Origin: a virus
Reading direction: 5' to 3' (one strand)
Virus record (IMG/VR): IMGVR_UViG_3300006736_000023
Location: 1-37,611 of that record
Length of the DNA: 37,611 nucleotides
The notes under the pieces: model-generated
Databases searched by the model: none
Seen by the model: the letters and a program-made list of their open reading frames with translations, nothing else
Told to the model about the DNA's origin: nothing
Part shown: one piece after another, positions 8,256 to 20,700 of the stretch
How the letters are laid out: every line of letters starts with the position of its first letter
How positions within the stretch are numbered: the first letter of the stretch is position 1
Made by a program: the position numbers and the translations under genes

Positions 8256-10629
8256 CGACTACTGTACGCGCATATGGTAAATCTGTTGTTCCGGGGCTCG
8301 AGGGTAGTTGATATATTGAAACGGCATCCGCGTTTAGAGAGCACGTAAACACATGCTCTATGGCGGCGTCTGTGATGCCGGCCTTCATGGTACTTACGGC
8401 ATTGTTTAATTCGATCATCTGATCATTAAAAGCCTCTAATTGAGGAATATTTCCAGTTATTGGGCTAATATTTTGGCCAGTGGCTTCGGCCGATGCCGTG
8501 ACAATAGCTATATCGCCGCCATGAACATTATACAAAATGTCCATAAAATAATGATAAGCAGTGGCAGCTTTCACCCATGGGGCGGCCGCAAGATTACTGC
8601 CGTAAAGTGCTTCCATTTCATCAACAAAAAATTGATTAAAGGTCTCATCAATATTATTCCAAGCACAAATTTCTTTTGCAGTATCATAATACGTATCAAA
8701 CTCACCTTTGTTGTTCTCAAATGCAGTTAAAATAGCCGATATAACATTGGACGTGCTATCTTCCATAGTCACAGTAGCAGTATAAGTATATGCTTCTATT
8801 GGGCTATCGAGGGTGGGTTCATGAAGGAGCGCTTGAGCATCATAACTCATGAGATCTTGAAATTCAAAGGCCATCAGACGAAAGGCGCCGGCGCCTACAT
8901 ATCCCCAGCCGTCTACGCCATCATCATTAGACGCGTCGTAGGCGTATCTATCACTCAATCGGATGGGGCTGTAGGCATACCCGGGTTCGTAATTACGTAA
9001 AGCCAAAAAAGAGTGGACGCGTACATCGCCATCCACAATTCTATCGCCGCGGTCGTCTGTCATATCACTTGTAGTTCCTATGACAGTATAAGCGGTTGAA
9101 TCTACTGCGGGATAATTATTACTGTAAGTGTAAGAGGTAACCATACGCATACCATTCTCGCCGTCGGGATCCATACGCTCTAATTCTACAGATTTGAGTT
9201 GATAGGCAACATTAAAAAGGCCGACCCCAAAACTTTCGATAAGTTTTTGTACATCTGCGATAGCCACGGCGGCCGCTGTATAATAAAAAGCTTTGTCATA
9301 ATCAAAGAAAAACCATCCATAACTTGATCCATAATCAAATTCTTCGTCACCTGACGTGGCCACCTGAAAAACAGTGCGATTTAATATGGGCGTGCCGTAA
9401 GAGGCAACTGTAAAGCTAATAATTTCACACTCAGCGCATGTTGACGGTAGCTCGTCGCCTTCGGTGCACCAATCGGTCGGGACACTAGGCGGTACATATA
9501 CATCCGTGTTGAATAACCTTAAATCGATGATTTTAGATCCAGTAACTTCTTTCTTATGAAGTATGTTTCCAAGCAACACAACATCATTGGCAGAATATAT
9601 TTTCTTTCTATATTTAAGATATAATTGTCCAGTCGTGGTGGCGCTCGTCTTACTGGGAAACGCTTTTCTATATTCATTCAATCTAGGCAATAGATCGACA
9701 GCTTCTCCATAAGTTATAAGAATATAAGAAATATTATTGATAGAATCAAGCAAAGCTTCATCTGTGGTGGCCACCACCGAACCTTCGTATTCATCCAATA
9801 ATTCCTGAAAAGAACTAACAATTTTATCATGTGTAAGTTTGTCTGGCTCGTGATATGAACCCTGAATAGCTTGAAGAGGAGTATTTCCATATACAGCTTC
9901 ACTATTATCCATCCACACCACGTCCTCGGGAATGACTACGACTCCGCCGGCTAACACTGGCTCATAGGATATATCACTTGATTCGGTACTTACAAAATTT
10001 AGCCAAGAATGATATGTGAGATCATCTGGGTTTTGCATGGCCGTGGCCGTCGCGTCGTAGTCCTGGTCCCAGGCGGCGACACCTGGTGACCAGTTGATGT
10101 CGGGAGTAAAGAAATCTTCAGCGCTACTCCAGGTGTATGCATAAATGTTAGTATACGCGCTCCCGAGACTACTCCACGTCATCGATGAATGAACCCATTC
10201 TCCCTTATAAGTGAATTTTAATACCCTGTCTCCATTTTCATCATAAAATACGTCATATCCGGGTCCATCGCCGGCATCATTCATTATAAAAGAATTGTCT
10301 TCATTCTCCACTTCCCAAAAAGTTGTCGTCGACGACCCGGCGATCAGCGAGCCGTCGACCATGGCAGACCATACTGATTTGCCATTCACATAATCCTCTG
10401 GTGTATAATCAAGACCGACGCCCCACCAAAATCGAAGAGCACTTAAATTGTTTATAAGAGTAAGTTCATCGGTTTCTTCGGTTGCTTTAAGAAAAATGTT
10501 TATTTCAATTGCCATTTTGGCATAACCGGTAGTGCCATCTTCTTCTATAGAAATTTTATCAATATATGGGTCAGGTAAATATTTCCCAAAATTGACAGTT
10601 GTATCTCCTTCAAAAATTAACTTTGACAT
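8251..10629 (-). CDS. Large virion structural protein, hypothetical (792 aa)
   Basis: The start ATG (10627-10629) lies 13 bases inside the end of the preceding gene and has CGGAG nine bases upstream, so the two are probably translationally coupled. The protein is acidic and rich in Tyr, Asp and Thr. The N-terminus (MSKLIFEGDTTVNFGKYLPD) is followed by a strand-rich segment, and a Cys cluster with a CAEC motif lies about residues 390-405. The C-terminal 150 residues look helical. There is no signal peptide or membrane segment. It follows the fibre-like 355-residue gene and precedes the cysteine-rich gene, which supports a place on the outer baseplate or fibres. I cannot assign a family. Confidence 0.78.
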   Translation of the reverse strand: MSKLIFEGDTTVNFGKYLPDPYIDKISIEEDGTTGYAKMAIEINIFLKATEETDELTLINNLSALRFWWGVGLDYTPEDYVNGKSVWSAMVDGSLIAGSSTTTFWEVENEDNSFIMNDAGDGPGYDVFYDENGDRVLKFTYKGEWVHSSMTWSSLGSAYTNIYAYTWSSAEDFFTPDINWSPGVAAWDQDYDATATAMQNPDDLTYHSWLNFVSTESSDISYEPVLAGGVVVIPEDVVWMDNSEAVYGNTPLQAIQGSYHEPDKLTHDKIVSSFQELLDEYEGSVVATTDEALLDSINNISYILITYGEAVDLLPRLNEYRKAFPSKTSATTTGQLYLKYRKKIYSANDVVLLGNILHKKEVTGSKIIDLRLFNTDVYVPPSVPTDWCTEGDELPSTCAECEIISFTVASYGTPILNRTVFQVATSGDEEFDYGSSYGWFFFDYDKAFYYTAAAVAIADVQKLIESFGVGLFNVAYQLKSVELERMDPDGENGMRMVTSYTYSNNYPAVDSTAYTVIGTTSDMTDDRGDRIVDGDVRVHSFLALRNYEPGYAYSPIRLSDRYAYDASNDDGVDGWGYVGAGAFRLMAFEFQDLMSYDAQALLHEPTLDSPIEAYTYTATVTMEDSTSNVISAILTAFENNKGEFDTYYDTAKEICAWNNIDETFNQFFVDEMEALYGSNLAAAPWVKAATAYHYFMDILYNVHGGDIAIVTASAEATGQNISPITGNIPQLEAFNDQMIELNNAVSTMKAGITDAAIEHVFTCSLNADAVSIYQLPSSPGTTDLPYARTVVV

Positions 10630-11684
10630 ATCTCAGGCTCCGTAACACTTCCATAAATATCATAAAACACAGTTTCTCCAGCTTCGTCTGCGCACTCAAA
10701 ATCAAAATCAATATAATAACCTTTTTTCTCCAGCACACGAGATGCTTCGCAAGCTATTAACTGATTAATAGATTTATCTGTTAGGACATCAAAATAATAT
10801 TCTACACTTGAAGTAGTTAAAGTTGCAATATCGTTTGTAGGAGGTATTTCAGTTAACATAAACCCATTTTTAATTTGAGGATTTGTTTTTTCAAAATATT
10901 GACGTTGCAACGTTGGGCTATAAAAACCTCCTGCTGTTCCACTAAGAACCTCAAAAACTTCAATTTCAAAGTTCTCGGTAAGTAGTTGAGTATTAACTTC
11001 ATTAAAATATATCACAGGATCTACCGCTTCCAAGCGTATAACTTTTTTATCCACAAACATGGGACTTTCATCCAACGCCTCTCGAGCGCTCTGCGGATCA
11101 AAAACGAATTCTGGATCTGCCACTTTTAAGGTGTATTTTGCCTGAATGTTTATTTGGGGTATTGCCGAATTAACCAGTACACCAGGAGCATCGAGCCGTT
11201 CAGATGTAGGGCTGGTACGATAAACTGAGGAAGAAATATTGCTATCCAACATCAGCACTTGCCATGCGGGCGCTGCATTGTTGGTTTCGCCATCTAGATA
11301 AGCGTCTCCAATGACTGCATTAAACTTGAATACATCTGTATCGGGAGTGATTTTAGTAGGAGTAATGTTAATATCTAAAAAATTAATCGTTTCTCCTGCA
11401 TTATTGGTAATAAATTCTTCCACATCTCGAAACAACACCTGGCTTCCCATATAAACGGTCTCTTCTTTAATTCGTTTATTAATATTATTTTGACTTTCTT
11501 TTGGTGCTGTATCACCATCAACAGTAGGACCACTTCCGGCTCTATAGCGTCCATCATACAAAACATTATCATCAAAAAATGCATAATAACTTGGTTTAAA
11601 TGTACCTATAGAAAGTAAATATCTTCCGTACGGAGTTAACTTAAGATCAAACACTTGTTCTTTTTTGTCGAGAAATTTAGTCAT
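10617..11684 (-). CDS. Fibre-like virion protein with LTxxGR N-terminal module (355 aa)
   Basis: The ATG is at 11682-11684 after a 40-base gap; the ribosome binding site is weak (AAAAGA). Residues 4-44 contain FLD, D-x-K-LT-x-x-GR, G-x-FK and an AFFDDNVLYD end. The pattern lines up with the N-terminus of the 334-residue protein at 1390-2394, and with the docking segment of tail-collar fibres of DUF3751 type. The rest of the protein is mixed alpha/beta with no catalytic motif. It is transcribed directly after the giant wedge-like gene, the position of the fibre gene H after I in phage P2. I infer a baseplate-attached fibre or fibre adaptor; homology to DUF3751 is by motif only. Confidence 0.78.
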   Translation of the reverse strand: MTKFLDKKEQVFDLKLTPYGRYLLSIGTFKPSYYAFFDDNVLYDGRYRAGSGPTVDGDTAPKESQNNINKRIKEETVYMGSQVLFRDVEEFITNNAGETINFLDINITPTKITPDTDVFKFNAVIGDAYLDGETNNAAPAWQVLMLDSNISSSVYRTSPTSERLDAPGVLVNSAIPQINIQAKYTLKVADPEFVFDPQSAREALDESPMFVDKKVIRLEAVDPVIYFNEVNTQLLTENFEIEVFEVLSGTAGGFYSPTLQRQYFEKTNPQIKNGFMLTEIPPTNDIATLTTSSVEYYFDVLTDKSINQLIACEASRVLEKKGYYIDFDFECADEAGETVFYDIYGSVTEPEICQS

Positions 11685-11724
11685 TTTAAAATCTTTTTTG
11701 TCTCATTATAAATATAACGTTCAG

Positions 11725-14700
11725 TTAATTCTTATATAAAATCTGTACATCTAGTTTGGCCATTTCTACAATAGAAATATAATCATAAGGCCAGTTAAAC
11801 ATCACTTCATATTCCTTTTCCTGGGTTGTTTCCTTATTAAAAATATTTTCGGACGATTCTCCTACTTGAGTTACAATTTTATCATAATAATTGCTCGATG
11901 CTCTCTGTTTAATTTTGAATACCATCCAACGAAGATTTTCTTTCTCCAAAATAGATGTATCCAAAAGCTCTGTATTTATTAGTTCATGAGCTACACTATA
12001 GCTTTCTAACGAAATCTTTTGGTAGTCGCGGGGTGCTAAATTTTGCCAAATATATGCAAGGTCATCTTGGTCTAACTCATATTCAAATTCAAACATATAC
12101 ATGACCATCGGACGAATGTCGGGATTATTAATGAAATCAAATTGTGGAGGTAACACATAGCGGCCCATCTTCTGTACTAATTCTCGAATAGAAATTCCTG
12201 CAGCATCTAAGGAATCTCCAGTAGCAGTATTTTTACTCATAGCAGCTTGGAATCTTTCTTTGGGGATACTTATAAACTTTTTGCGCTGGGAAGCTTGTTC
12301 GCCAGATATGGAGCTTATTTGACTTTGTATAATATTCTCGGTTGTATACGGTACTGCCACTACAGCTTCTCTAATTATTTGTTGTGAAGCTAGCTCTCCT
12401 AACCTAGTTTTAGATTCGTTTCGTTCAAAACCCGTTAGTTGTGCTAGCGACTTCAGTTTCTTATGAAGCCTCTTTCCATTCACGCCGGCATTATTATCGT
12501 TATAAATGGTATCATTAGTAATAACATCATAATGATATTTCAACCAATTAGTGGGAATATCTCCAATCTTAAGGAAGATTCCATTATCAGTTTCAGTGGG
12601 GGGTACGCCAAATTGGTGCCACATTCCTCGAGGTACGGATGCTGAACCATAAGTGGGTAATGTTAATGTAGAATTTGCTGTCGAAATGGGATGGACCGGA
12701 TCATTATCACTAAAATTCATCATCGGTGTTTCAAATTTGGACTGAATAACCCATTTTTTCCCTACAGATTTATTAGTATCCATTATTAAATTGCCAAATT
12801 CATCCAGCGTCTGCTCTGTTACTCTTTCCACGCCAAAGATATTAACACTAGCGCTTAACTGCATGGCATTTGCGTTGACATTGGCGCCCCCATAGGGCGG
12901 GCCCGGATCATTGCTACCTGTGGCTCCTTTTGGAATCAAGGCATATTTGGTGACATTGGATGCATAAAGCTCTACACCGGGGTCGGCGCGCCAGTAGGCA
13001 GCACTTGTTTCTGATAAAATGCGCTCCAAGGAGTAGGTTTCCCCCGCAGTGGGCCTAAAGATCAAATCACACCAAGCCTCTCCATAAAAATAGGGAGGAG
13101 TATAAGCCCACGCATGCCCATTGGCAAAATCTCGAACGCCATTTGCATCCCCTTCACGGGCGATAAGAACGGTAGCATCACCATCCGCCCCCCACGCTGG
13201 GCGCCCAGCAACAGGCGGGCCGTACGCAGTGGGACGAGTATAAGGAACGAACAGGGGCTTAAATTTCACATTCTTAATAGGATCTTGAGGAAGAGGATAA
13301 GAGCCGCGCAATGCCCGGGCCGCGGCTCCGGAACCACTGTAGGCCAGGGCGCCCATTTTAGTAAAGCTAGCATTACTTCCATTAGAACCCGATTCGCTAC
13401 CATAAGTTCTATCACCATCCCATGCGCGCTGCATTACAATTCTGGCGCCAAAAATATCGCCCCTTTCAAATTTTAAATCATCAGTGATAATGCCAGATTT
13501 TAACGTAGAAAACTCTTGGTTCTTGAGAAAGAAATTAGCAATCTCACCAAAAAAGTTAGTTGACATCTTGGAATATATGCCATCAGATTCACCTGCAAAT
13601 GATGAACTAACATCTAAGCTCACCGATGGATGAGGTTCACAATCAATAAAGGCAACATCTTTTATATGAGATTCGGGTTCAAGAATGGCTTCAAATGGTA
13701 TCCTTAAATCATACCACTCACCTCCATTATACCCTTCAGTTGTTTCTTCTGCGTTAGTCGCATTAGCATGTAAAAGCGCCCAATCGTTTGTAGTTTCCGA
13801 AGAACCTGTCCATCCTATCGGAATAAACCGAGTGGCATCGATAAGAGTGGGATAATCAACAGCTATTCCACCTTTCATAGTGTTATATAAGATACCCGGC
13901 GCAAACAATGGTTGTATTAACGGCCTCAATAAAGATCCGGACTTTTTGAGCAGAGAAGTCCCTTTAACAACAGAACCACCCTGTTTTTTACCCATCAGCC
14001 CAGCACCATAAGATTTAGAAAATTGAGTAACCAGATTCATACTTCTTTGTGCTGGATAAAATCCCTTATACGGATTGAATCTAATTGCAGCACTCATTAC
14101 AAGACGTATTTCTGAGGCTTTTAGTCTGGTTTCGCTTGGCACATTACTAAACTCCTTCATAAATTCGGAGTTAGAATAATCTTTATAGAAATTGTCTTGC
14201 GTGCTGTTCAATGTGGTTCCGGGGATTTCGAATGTATTTGTTTGATTTAATATTCCATAGTTAATATAATCATCTACATGTTCACTAATTCTAAACTCAG
14301 GGATAATAGAATAATCTTTTGCAAGAAGTTTTAAATCATATCGAAAGTCATCATAAGTACCAAACCAAGGTTTTGAGGACGTAACCTCAAAATGCACCTG
14401 AGAGCCACTCTTAATTACTCTTCCCGCTTGTGTGTCAGCTTCCCACAAAGCTTCTCCGGCATAAGGCTCGGGTACAATTCCTTCCATCGACGCTGTTGAA
14501 AACTCTCCAATATTAGGATTGCTTCCAGTTTCAGGAATGTTAGTCCACGGACTCACAGATTTAGGCGATTGTAGCATATGCTTTCTCGCATATAAAGCAC
14601 TAGGAGATAACACTTGATATTTATTTTCCACAGGGCCGCCAGTTGAATACTCAGTATCCCAATAGAAGAAATAGTTATTTTGCATTTCGCCTGCGGCGCC

Positions 14701-17700
14701 GGAGATAATCAACCCATGATCATAACCAGGAGAAGAAGAAGAGTTCCAACTCGGCGTAGGAAGGGTGGTTGCCGTTCGTGTTAAGAAATTGTCCTGCGCA
14801 TCAATAGCCCAACAACTTTGTGAGACAGAACGACTAAAGGAGTTGTTGATAGCATTTCCCACTGTGGCTCTTGAATTTGTCCCCGTACGGATGTTCCTCC
14901 AAAATTCATTATTATAATCCGTTCGAGTGGTGGTGCGAGAAAGCATTTCATTTGGATCTGAAGGATATACTCCTTGTGAATAGAGAACCCATTGTAAACT
15001 ATAAGCTCTGTTTCTCTTAAAAGCTCTTGTTAATCCATCATAGGCAGTTGGAATCCTTATTTTAGGATCTATTAAGTGATTATCCAATTCGATGTTATTA
15101 AAATAAATATGCCTGTTATTGTCTGATGCCTTAAGTGTAAGATTATTACCTGCTTGCGGCCTTTTATATGCTGTGGAAGCGGGTGCATCAATATTCATCA
15201 AAACTGGGCGCCCTTTCAAAGAAACTGCCCCCACACTATAGCTAGAAAGCACACTCTTGCCGGGATTTTTAGTTAAACTTAGTGTGGATCCTGTGGCTTC
15301 TGCAACCAAAATAGGATGATCGTTCTGGCGAAGCTTCTGCCAATTCCATCCATACGTATTGCCGCGGCGCGTCATTAAAAGATTGAAATAATTGGCGCTT
15401 GACCCGGTAACTGTATTCGAATCAGCAGCAGATAGTTTTTCAATTAACTGTGAGTTAAAATAAGCTGTGCCCGCCGAGGTGGAAGGGTATCCTAACACAT
15501 TGGTTGTAGAGCCCGTGACCGGATCAAGAGTAAAGATATTTAACCTCGTGGTAGGCTGAAACATTCCCACTGAAGTATCAATGACGCTTCCTGTAATAAA
15601 ATCAAAATAATCTACATATCCGGAAGATCCAGAGAATAAATCATAAGGAAAGTTTCTTCCGGTTGGTTGGAAACGATAATAGCGTACGTCACTAGAGGAT
15701 ACCAAGGAAGATGTAAACCAAGAATATTGACGATCTGATCTAGGAATAGGATGGACTACATAAGCATTATCAAACTGTGAGCCACTAGAATATCCTGAAT
15801 CATCTGCATACGCTGTTGAAGATGATTTAATCACCACCCATCGGTTGCGATTATTTTGTTGGAAACTGGGTAGCTGGTTATATGTCGCACCAGGAGATGC
15901 TGTTTCAAATATCGAATCTCGACCAAATCTTGCCGAGTGTCGAGCTAAGAGTCCATTTAATCCGTAAGACTTACCATGAATATCGTATACGCGAATGCCC
16001 GGTACTCCGGATCCGGTGGCTTGAGAGATAGTACCGCTAGGAGGCTGCCATGGCCTTAGGACGGAAAGATTCCGCCAAGGAAGAGCATTGTACGGAGAGT
16101 ATTCGGCGCCTCGAATATCAAGGAAACCACGAGACATCACATCTGGACCGCCGGGCGCCGCAAATCGACCCACAAACACAGTCTTATTGGTTGTACCTGT
16201 GAGTTCTACGGGGGCATAATCCAAATCCCAATTAAAGTGAGAGTTTTCTGTACGTCGTATCCAAGGGAAAAACCCTACCACATTTGTTGACGCCGAGGGG
16301 ACAGTTTCAAGAAGATTTACAACCGGTGTGGGAAGAGGGGGTTGATATTCCAAAAAGTGTCGCGGAGTTGAATAAGCCCCTACCGATTGAACGACCTGGG
16401 CGGCATGAGTATAATTACCCAAAACAGAGTCCATGGAACTAGTAATATTGCGAATATTCACTGGGCGTTTAGCAACAAATCCGCGATAATATATGGCCTT
16501 CTGGGATGCCGTCATGGGATAAGGTCGCTTGTGGGCATCATTAGCCTCAGGCCACGGATAGTCAACACCCGCCATGCCAATGGCGCCACTAGTATTAGGA
16601 CATTTTCCTAAAAGCAACTTCCAAGCTTCTGGACGCGTCAAATAAGTATCTAATACAGAACCTGTATTTATAGCCACATGGCGAGATTGGTGACCCCCCA
16701 CGTTGTGATCTGTAAACGGTCCCTGCATCGGCACTTCCATGTCCGGCCCATACACATCATTATGTAAGTTAGTTACCTCAATGCTGGAGGTTACTTTATT
16801 AACCACCAACTTGTTGTATCCTGACACCACCGATGAACTCATGATGTTAAAGGGGAAAGAATATGTAGATTTGGTGTTTGCGTATCCACTACCATCTTCC
16901 CAATCACGTCCATGTTGGACCCTCCCAAAAACTCTCTTCAACTTTCTACTGGAGGGAAAATTAGCTACATTTGCAGTAATCTCATCCAAAGGTTCTAAAT
17001 CATCTGTTAAGGCCATCAAAACATTTTTGGGAACAAAAACATTGTTATCTGTATTGACAGGGCCACCTGCGTATAGTGCATTATAAGTGAATTGTATGTT
17101 CTTGTTTTCTTGGAAGTTTACTCCACCCCAATAACTACCAGACCCACGCCTGGCCAATGTGCTAGAAAGCTTTTCATTTTGAGCATTTTGAGCGACATCT
17201 TGCATTCCTTTATATGTGGTTCCATCTACACTCTTAAAATTCGGTAATGCTTGGGGTACAGTTGGAAAACTAGCCGCAATCTTTCGAATGTTGTCTCTTT
17301 GGCTATCGACAGTGGCATCACCCGAAGTAATCTCGGGCGCTGTTCTAAGTGCTCTATTCTTCCAGAATATTTCGTGTTTATTTGTAGGTCGAGGCGAACT
17401 GGCGGCCGGTGACGAGGAGCCAAAGCCAGCGTCCTCACTGGCCAGGAGGCCCTCCACCGTGGGTTCTTCATAATTAAGCATCGGAAACTTGCTACGATAT
17501 TTGTTTCTTTCAAGAACGTGACTTTCAATCGTATTATATGCATCGGGCGTAAAATCGCCGCTGGCGGGCAGAAGTTGGCCAATTACTTCTGCTATCGCAT
17601 CATCAAACCATTTGTAATATTCGATAAATTTCTCTACTTGTTTAACTTCGGTAACTCTTCTAAAGAATATTTCTCTTAGTTTTTCAAGTGTTTTATATCT

Positions 17701-20700
17701 TCCTCGATATCGATTAATGGGTTCTCCGATAACATTATTAAAGTCAACAACACCAGCAAAGAAATTAAGCATTTCTTCAGAGATGGCATTATACATACTC
17801 TTTTCAAGCAGATAAGTAAATTGTGGGGGAGTTTCGGAGACTCCAAAATAAGTGTCGTCTTCAGATAGTATCTGTATCATGTCCGAAGAAACCGCTATCT
17901 CTGGATTAATAAACTGGTATGCATTCACTGACTGGCTTTGAATTATAGTTTGGGAACTATTAGACCACCCCGACCCAGAGCCTGCCATTTGATATCCTGC
18001 AATTTCGCCAACCCATCCATAATTGTTTCGAATTTCAGTGGAGCCGGAACTGATATCAGTCACTGTAAAACCTCCATTAACATTCGAAGCTGAAAGTTCA
18101 CTGAAATTCCAGTTTAATGCTAACATATTGGAGTTCAATACACTGCCACTGTTTTGCAAGTTTATGTCAAAGGGCGACGTGTATTGATAAGACCCTGAAA
18201 TACCATAGTTATCGATATCATAAGCATGTTGATTTAAACTCAAATCGTCAAGATATTTTAACCAATATCTTGCGCCTTCAAAAACTACATCACATGATGA
18301 AGATAAAGAGCCAGTAAGATTATGTTTTAAAGCGCCAACATACAGTCGTTTAGCTGCTTTTAAGAAGTTCTGTCCGAGAGTCTGGGAAATCGATGATGAA
18401 AGCTCAAAACTATTTCGAACCACACCTAATTCAGCGTTGATTCCTTTAAAAATTACATCATAAGTATAAGCAGTCGCACCCGTCACTACTTGAGCCAGTG
18501 GCCACTGACTTGGCTTGAGTCTAACTGAGAAGTTCCAAGCTTGATCATCATATACATCATAAAAGGTTTCACTTGCCATGACGGGGAACGGCTGATCGAC
18601 ATCTGGTCCAAATGCTGATGTCAACTGAAACTTGACATTCTTAGAATTTGGTTCATCTCTGAGGGCAAATACCTGGAAACTTGCATTGTCGGAAGCATAC
18701 CAGGTTGTATCGTTCAGTGGACGCTCAACAGTGTTATCCGTCGATGCCGACTGCATTCCAAACAAAGAGATACTAGTGGGTTGACGACTGGTCGGCATTG
18801 CTGGATCTGCAAAGTTAGGAAAAATGACATCTGCTTCGGCAGTAAAGCCATATTTGCTTTCATAAGGAACGCCGTCTGGAACACCTACGCCTTCACTACC
18901 AGAAATATATCCAAAGGTCTCGGTTACATAGCTATTGGCATTCACGCCTTCTTTTGCGTTGTAGAGGGCCTTAATATCCGTGGGAGATAAAATTGAATTC
19001 CAAACAGCAACATCGCCAAGATAACCCTTAAAGTCATAACTAGTTACTCTCGCTCCTAGGTAAAGATCCTCACCTGTTCTCGACATTCCATCATAAGTTC
19101 CAGACTCCGACGTAGTTGTTGCAACCTCAACCCCATCAACGTATACTTTGATGCCGCTAGAGTTTTCGCTTCCGTCATAAGTGACAACAACGTCATACCA
19201 TTGTGAACTATTTAAAGACGTCGTCGTGTATGCTCCAATATAATCCCCGCCGGCGTCATAAAATTTGACGGTCATTACTGCGTCACCATCGCCATCGCCA
19301 TCGTATAGGTAAAAACGATATTCCGAGTTGGTCGTAGTTCCGTCTCCTTTCTGTGCCAAGTAGTAATAAGATGTCGCGCCTTCGTCAAAAGTTCCATTAA
19401 ACCTAAAGTGAAAACTGCAAGCAGTATCGGTACCCGAGCCATCAGTAAAAGACAAAGCATTAGCGGAGGATACACTAAGTCCCGAAGTAGTGCCGTCAAA
19501 ATAATTGGTATTGGCTTGAATCATGGTAGACGGAGTAACCACAGGATCTGGCCAATCTGGAGCCGGGCCGGCTGTGGCAGTGTGTCCGTTTCCGCTAGAA
19601 TCCGCTTCACTTCCTGCGGTGGCAATATCAGTATTTAAACGCCACCAACCTACTAGGGAGGATTTTGCAGTATACGCCTGCTTTGACCACCAATTTTCTG
19701 TCAAAAGATAGTTTTGGGGCATTACTGGGCGTGCTTGGTAAACGACACCCCCAACGTTAGCAGATTCGTTGAAGTTCAACATCTTTTGATTGACTAATGT
19801 TTGTCGTAAATTATTTTTAAGCTCATAAACTTGTTTATCAGAATAAACGTTTAAGCGAATCAATTTGTCGTCAATGTTAAAGCAACGTAAAACATTTCTA
19901 ATTGCTTTTTCTGTGCCTTTTGACTTATAAATGTTTGTGAGGTTATTATAAATGTTTTGATAAATAAGATTCTTAGTTTCGGTAAGATCTCCCTCAAATA
20001 AAGTATTATCAGTTCGATTTAAAAACTTCTCCATCACATTTGCATCTACAAAAATCTCGGGCATATACAAACCTAATGATTGTGGTAAATGTTGGGCAAA
20101 CGCAGTAGGTGGGTTGGAAGCACTAGCATAGTTAAGATATCTAAGCTTAGGGGTTGATTGAATCATCAATCTTAAGTTATCAAAATAGGTACCCAAAACG
20201 TGCGAGACCATCTCAATGTTGCTCGGATTCGGGTTTACATATTGTCCGTCACGAGAGTTGGCCTCTTCTACTACCCAACTAGGAATTAAACTTTCAAAAG
20301 AAGCATTATTGTTGAAATCGTAATCAGATCCTTTTCTTTCGAGTGTATTCTTAAGGCTAATAACATCTGGGTTGTTACTGCGGATAATGGGGTCTTTATA
20401 TTCTGTTGCTGAGGCAGAAGACTGGACTATGGCAGAATTAAGAGAACGAGAGTCTGAATCATATCCGATCCAATTGCCGTTGGTTATTCTTCCGCTATAA
20501 TCTAGAACGCTGTTATCGATACTAGCGGTGCCAGTGATACCTTCATTAAATTTATAATATACACCCAAAGTGGTGTTGGAGATATCTGTGTTGGTGCCAC
20601 CGCGAACTTGTGTGAACCAATTTTTGTAAATCTCGGCGCCATTTCTGGCCGCTTTCCAAAAGCGGAACTCATCCATAGACGCACTTAATTTACCGGCGCC

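Noticed and set aside
11707-11714. TATAAATA on the plus strand in the 40-base gap before the 355-residue gene
   Set aside because: It points the wrong way for the only genes present; the minus strand reads TATTTATA, which does not match the late promoter core.
16665-16672. TATAAATA on the minus strand inside the giant gene
   Set aside because: It is deep in a coding region and far from any gene start; expected by chance.
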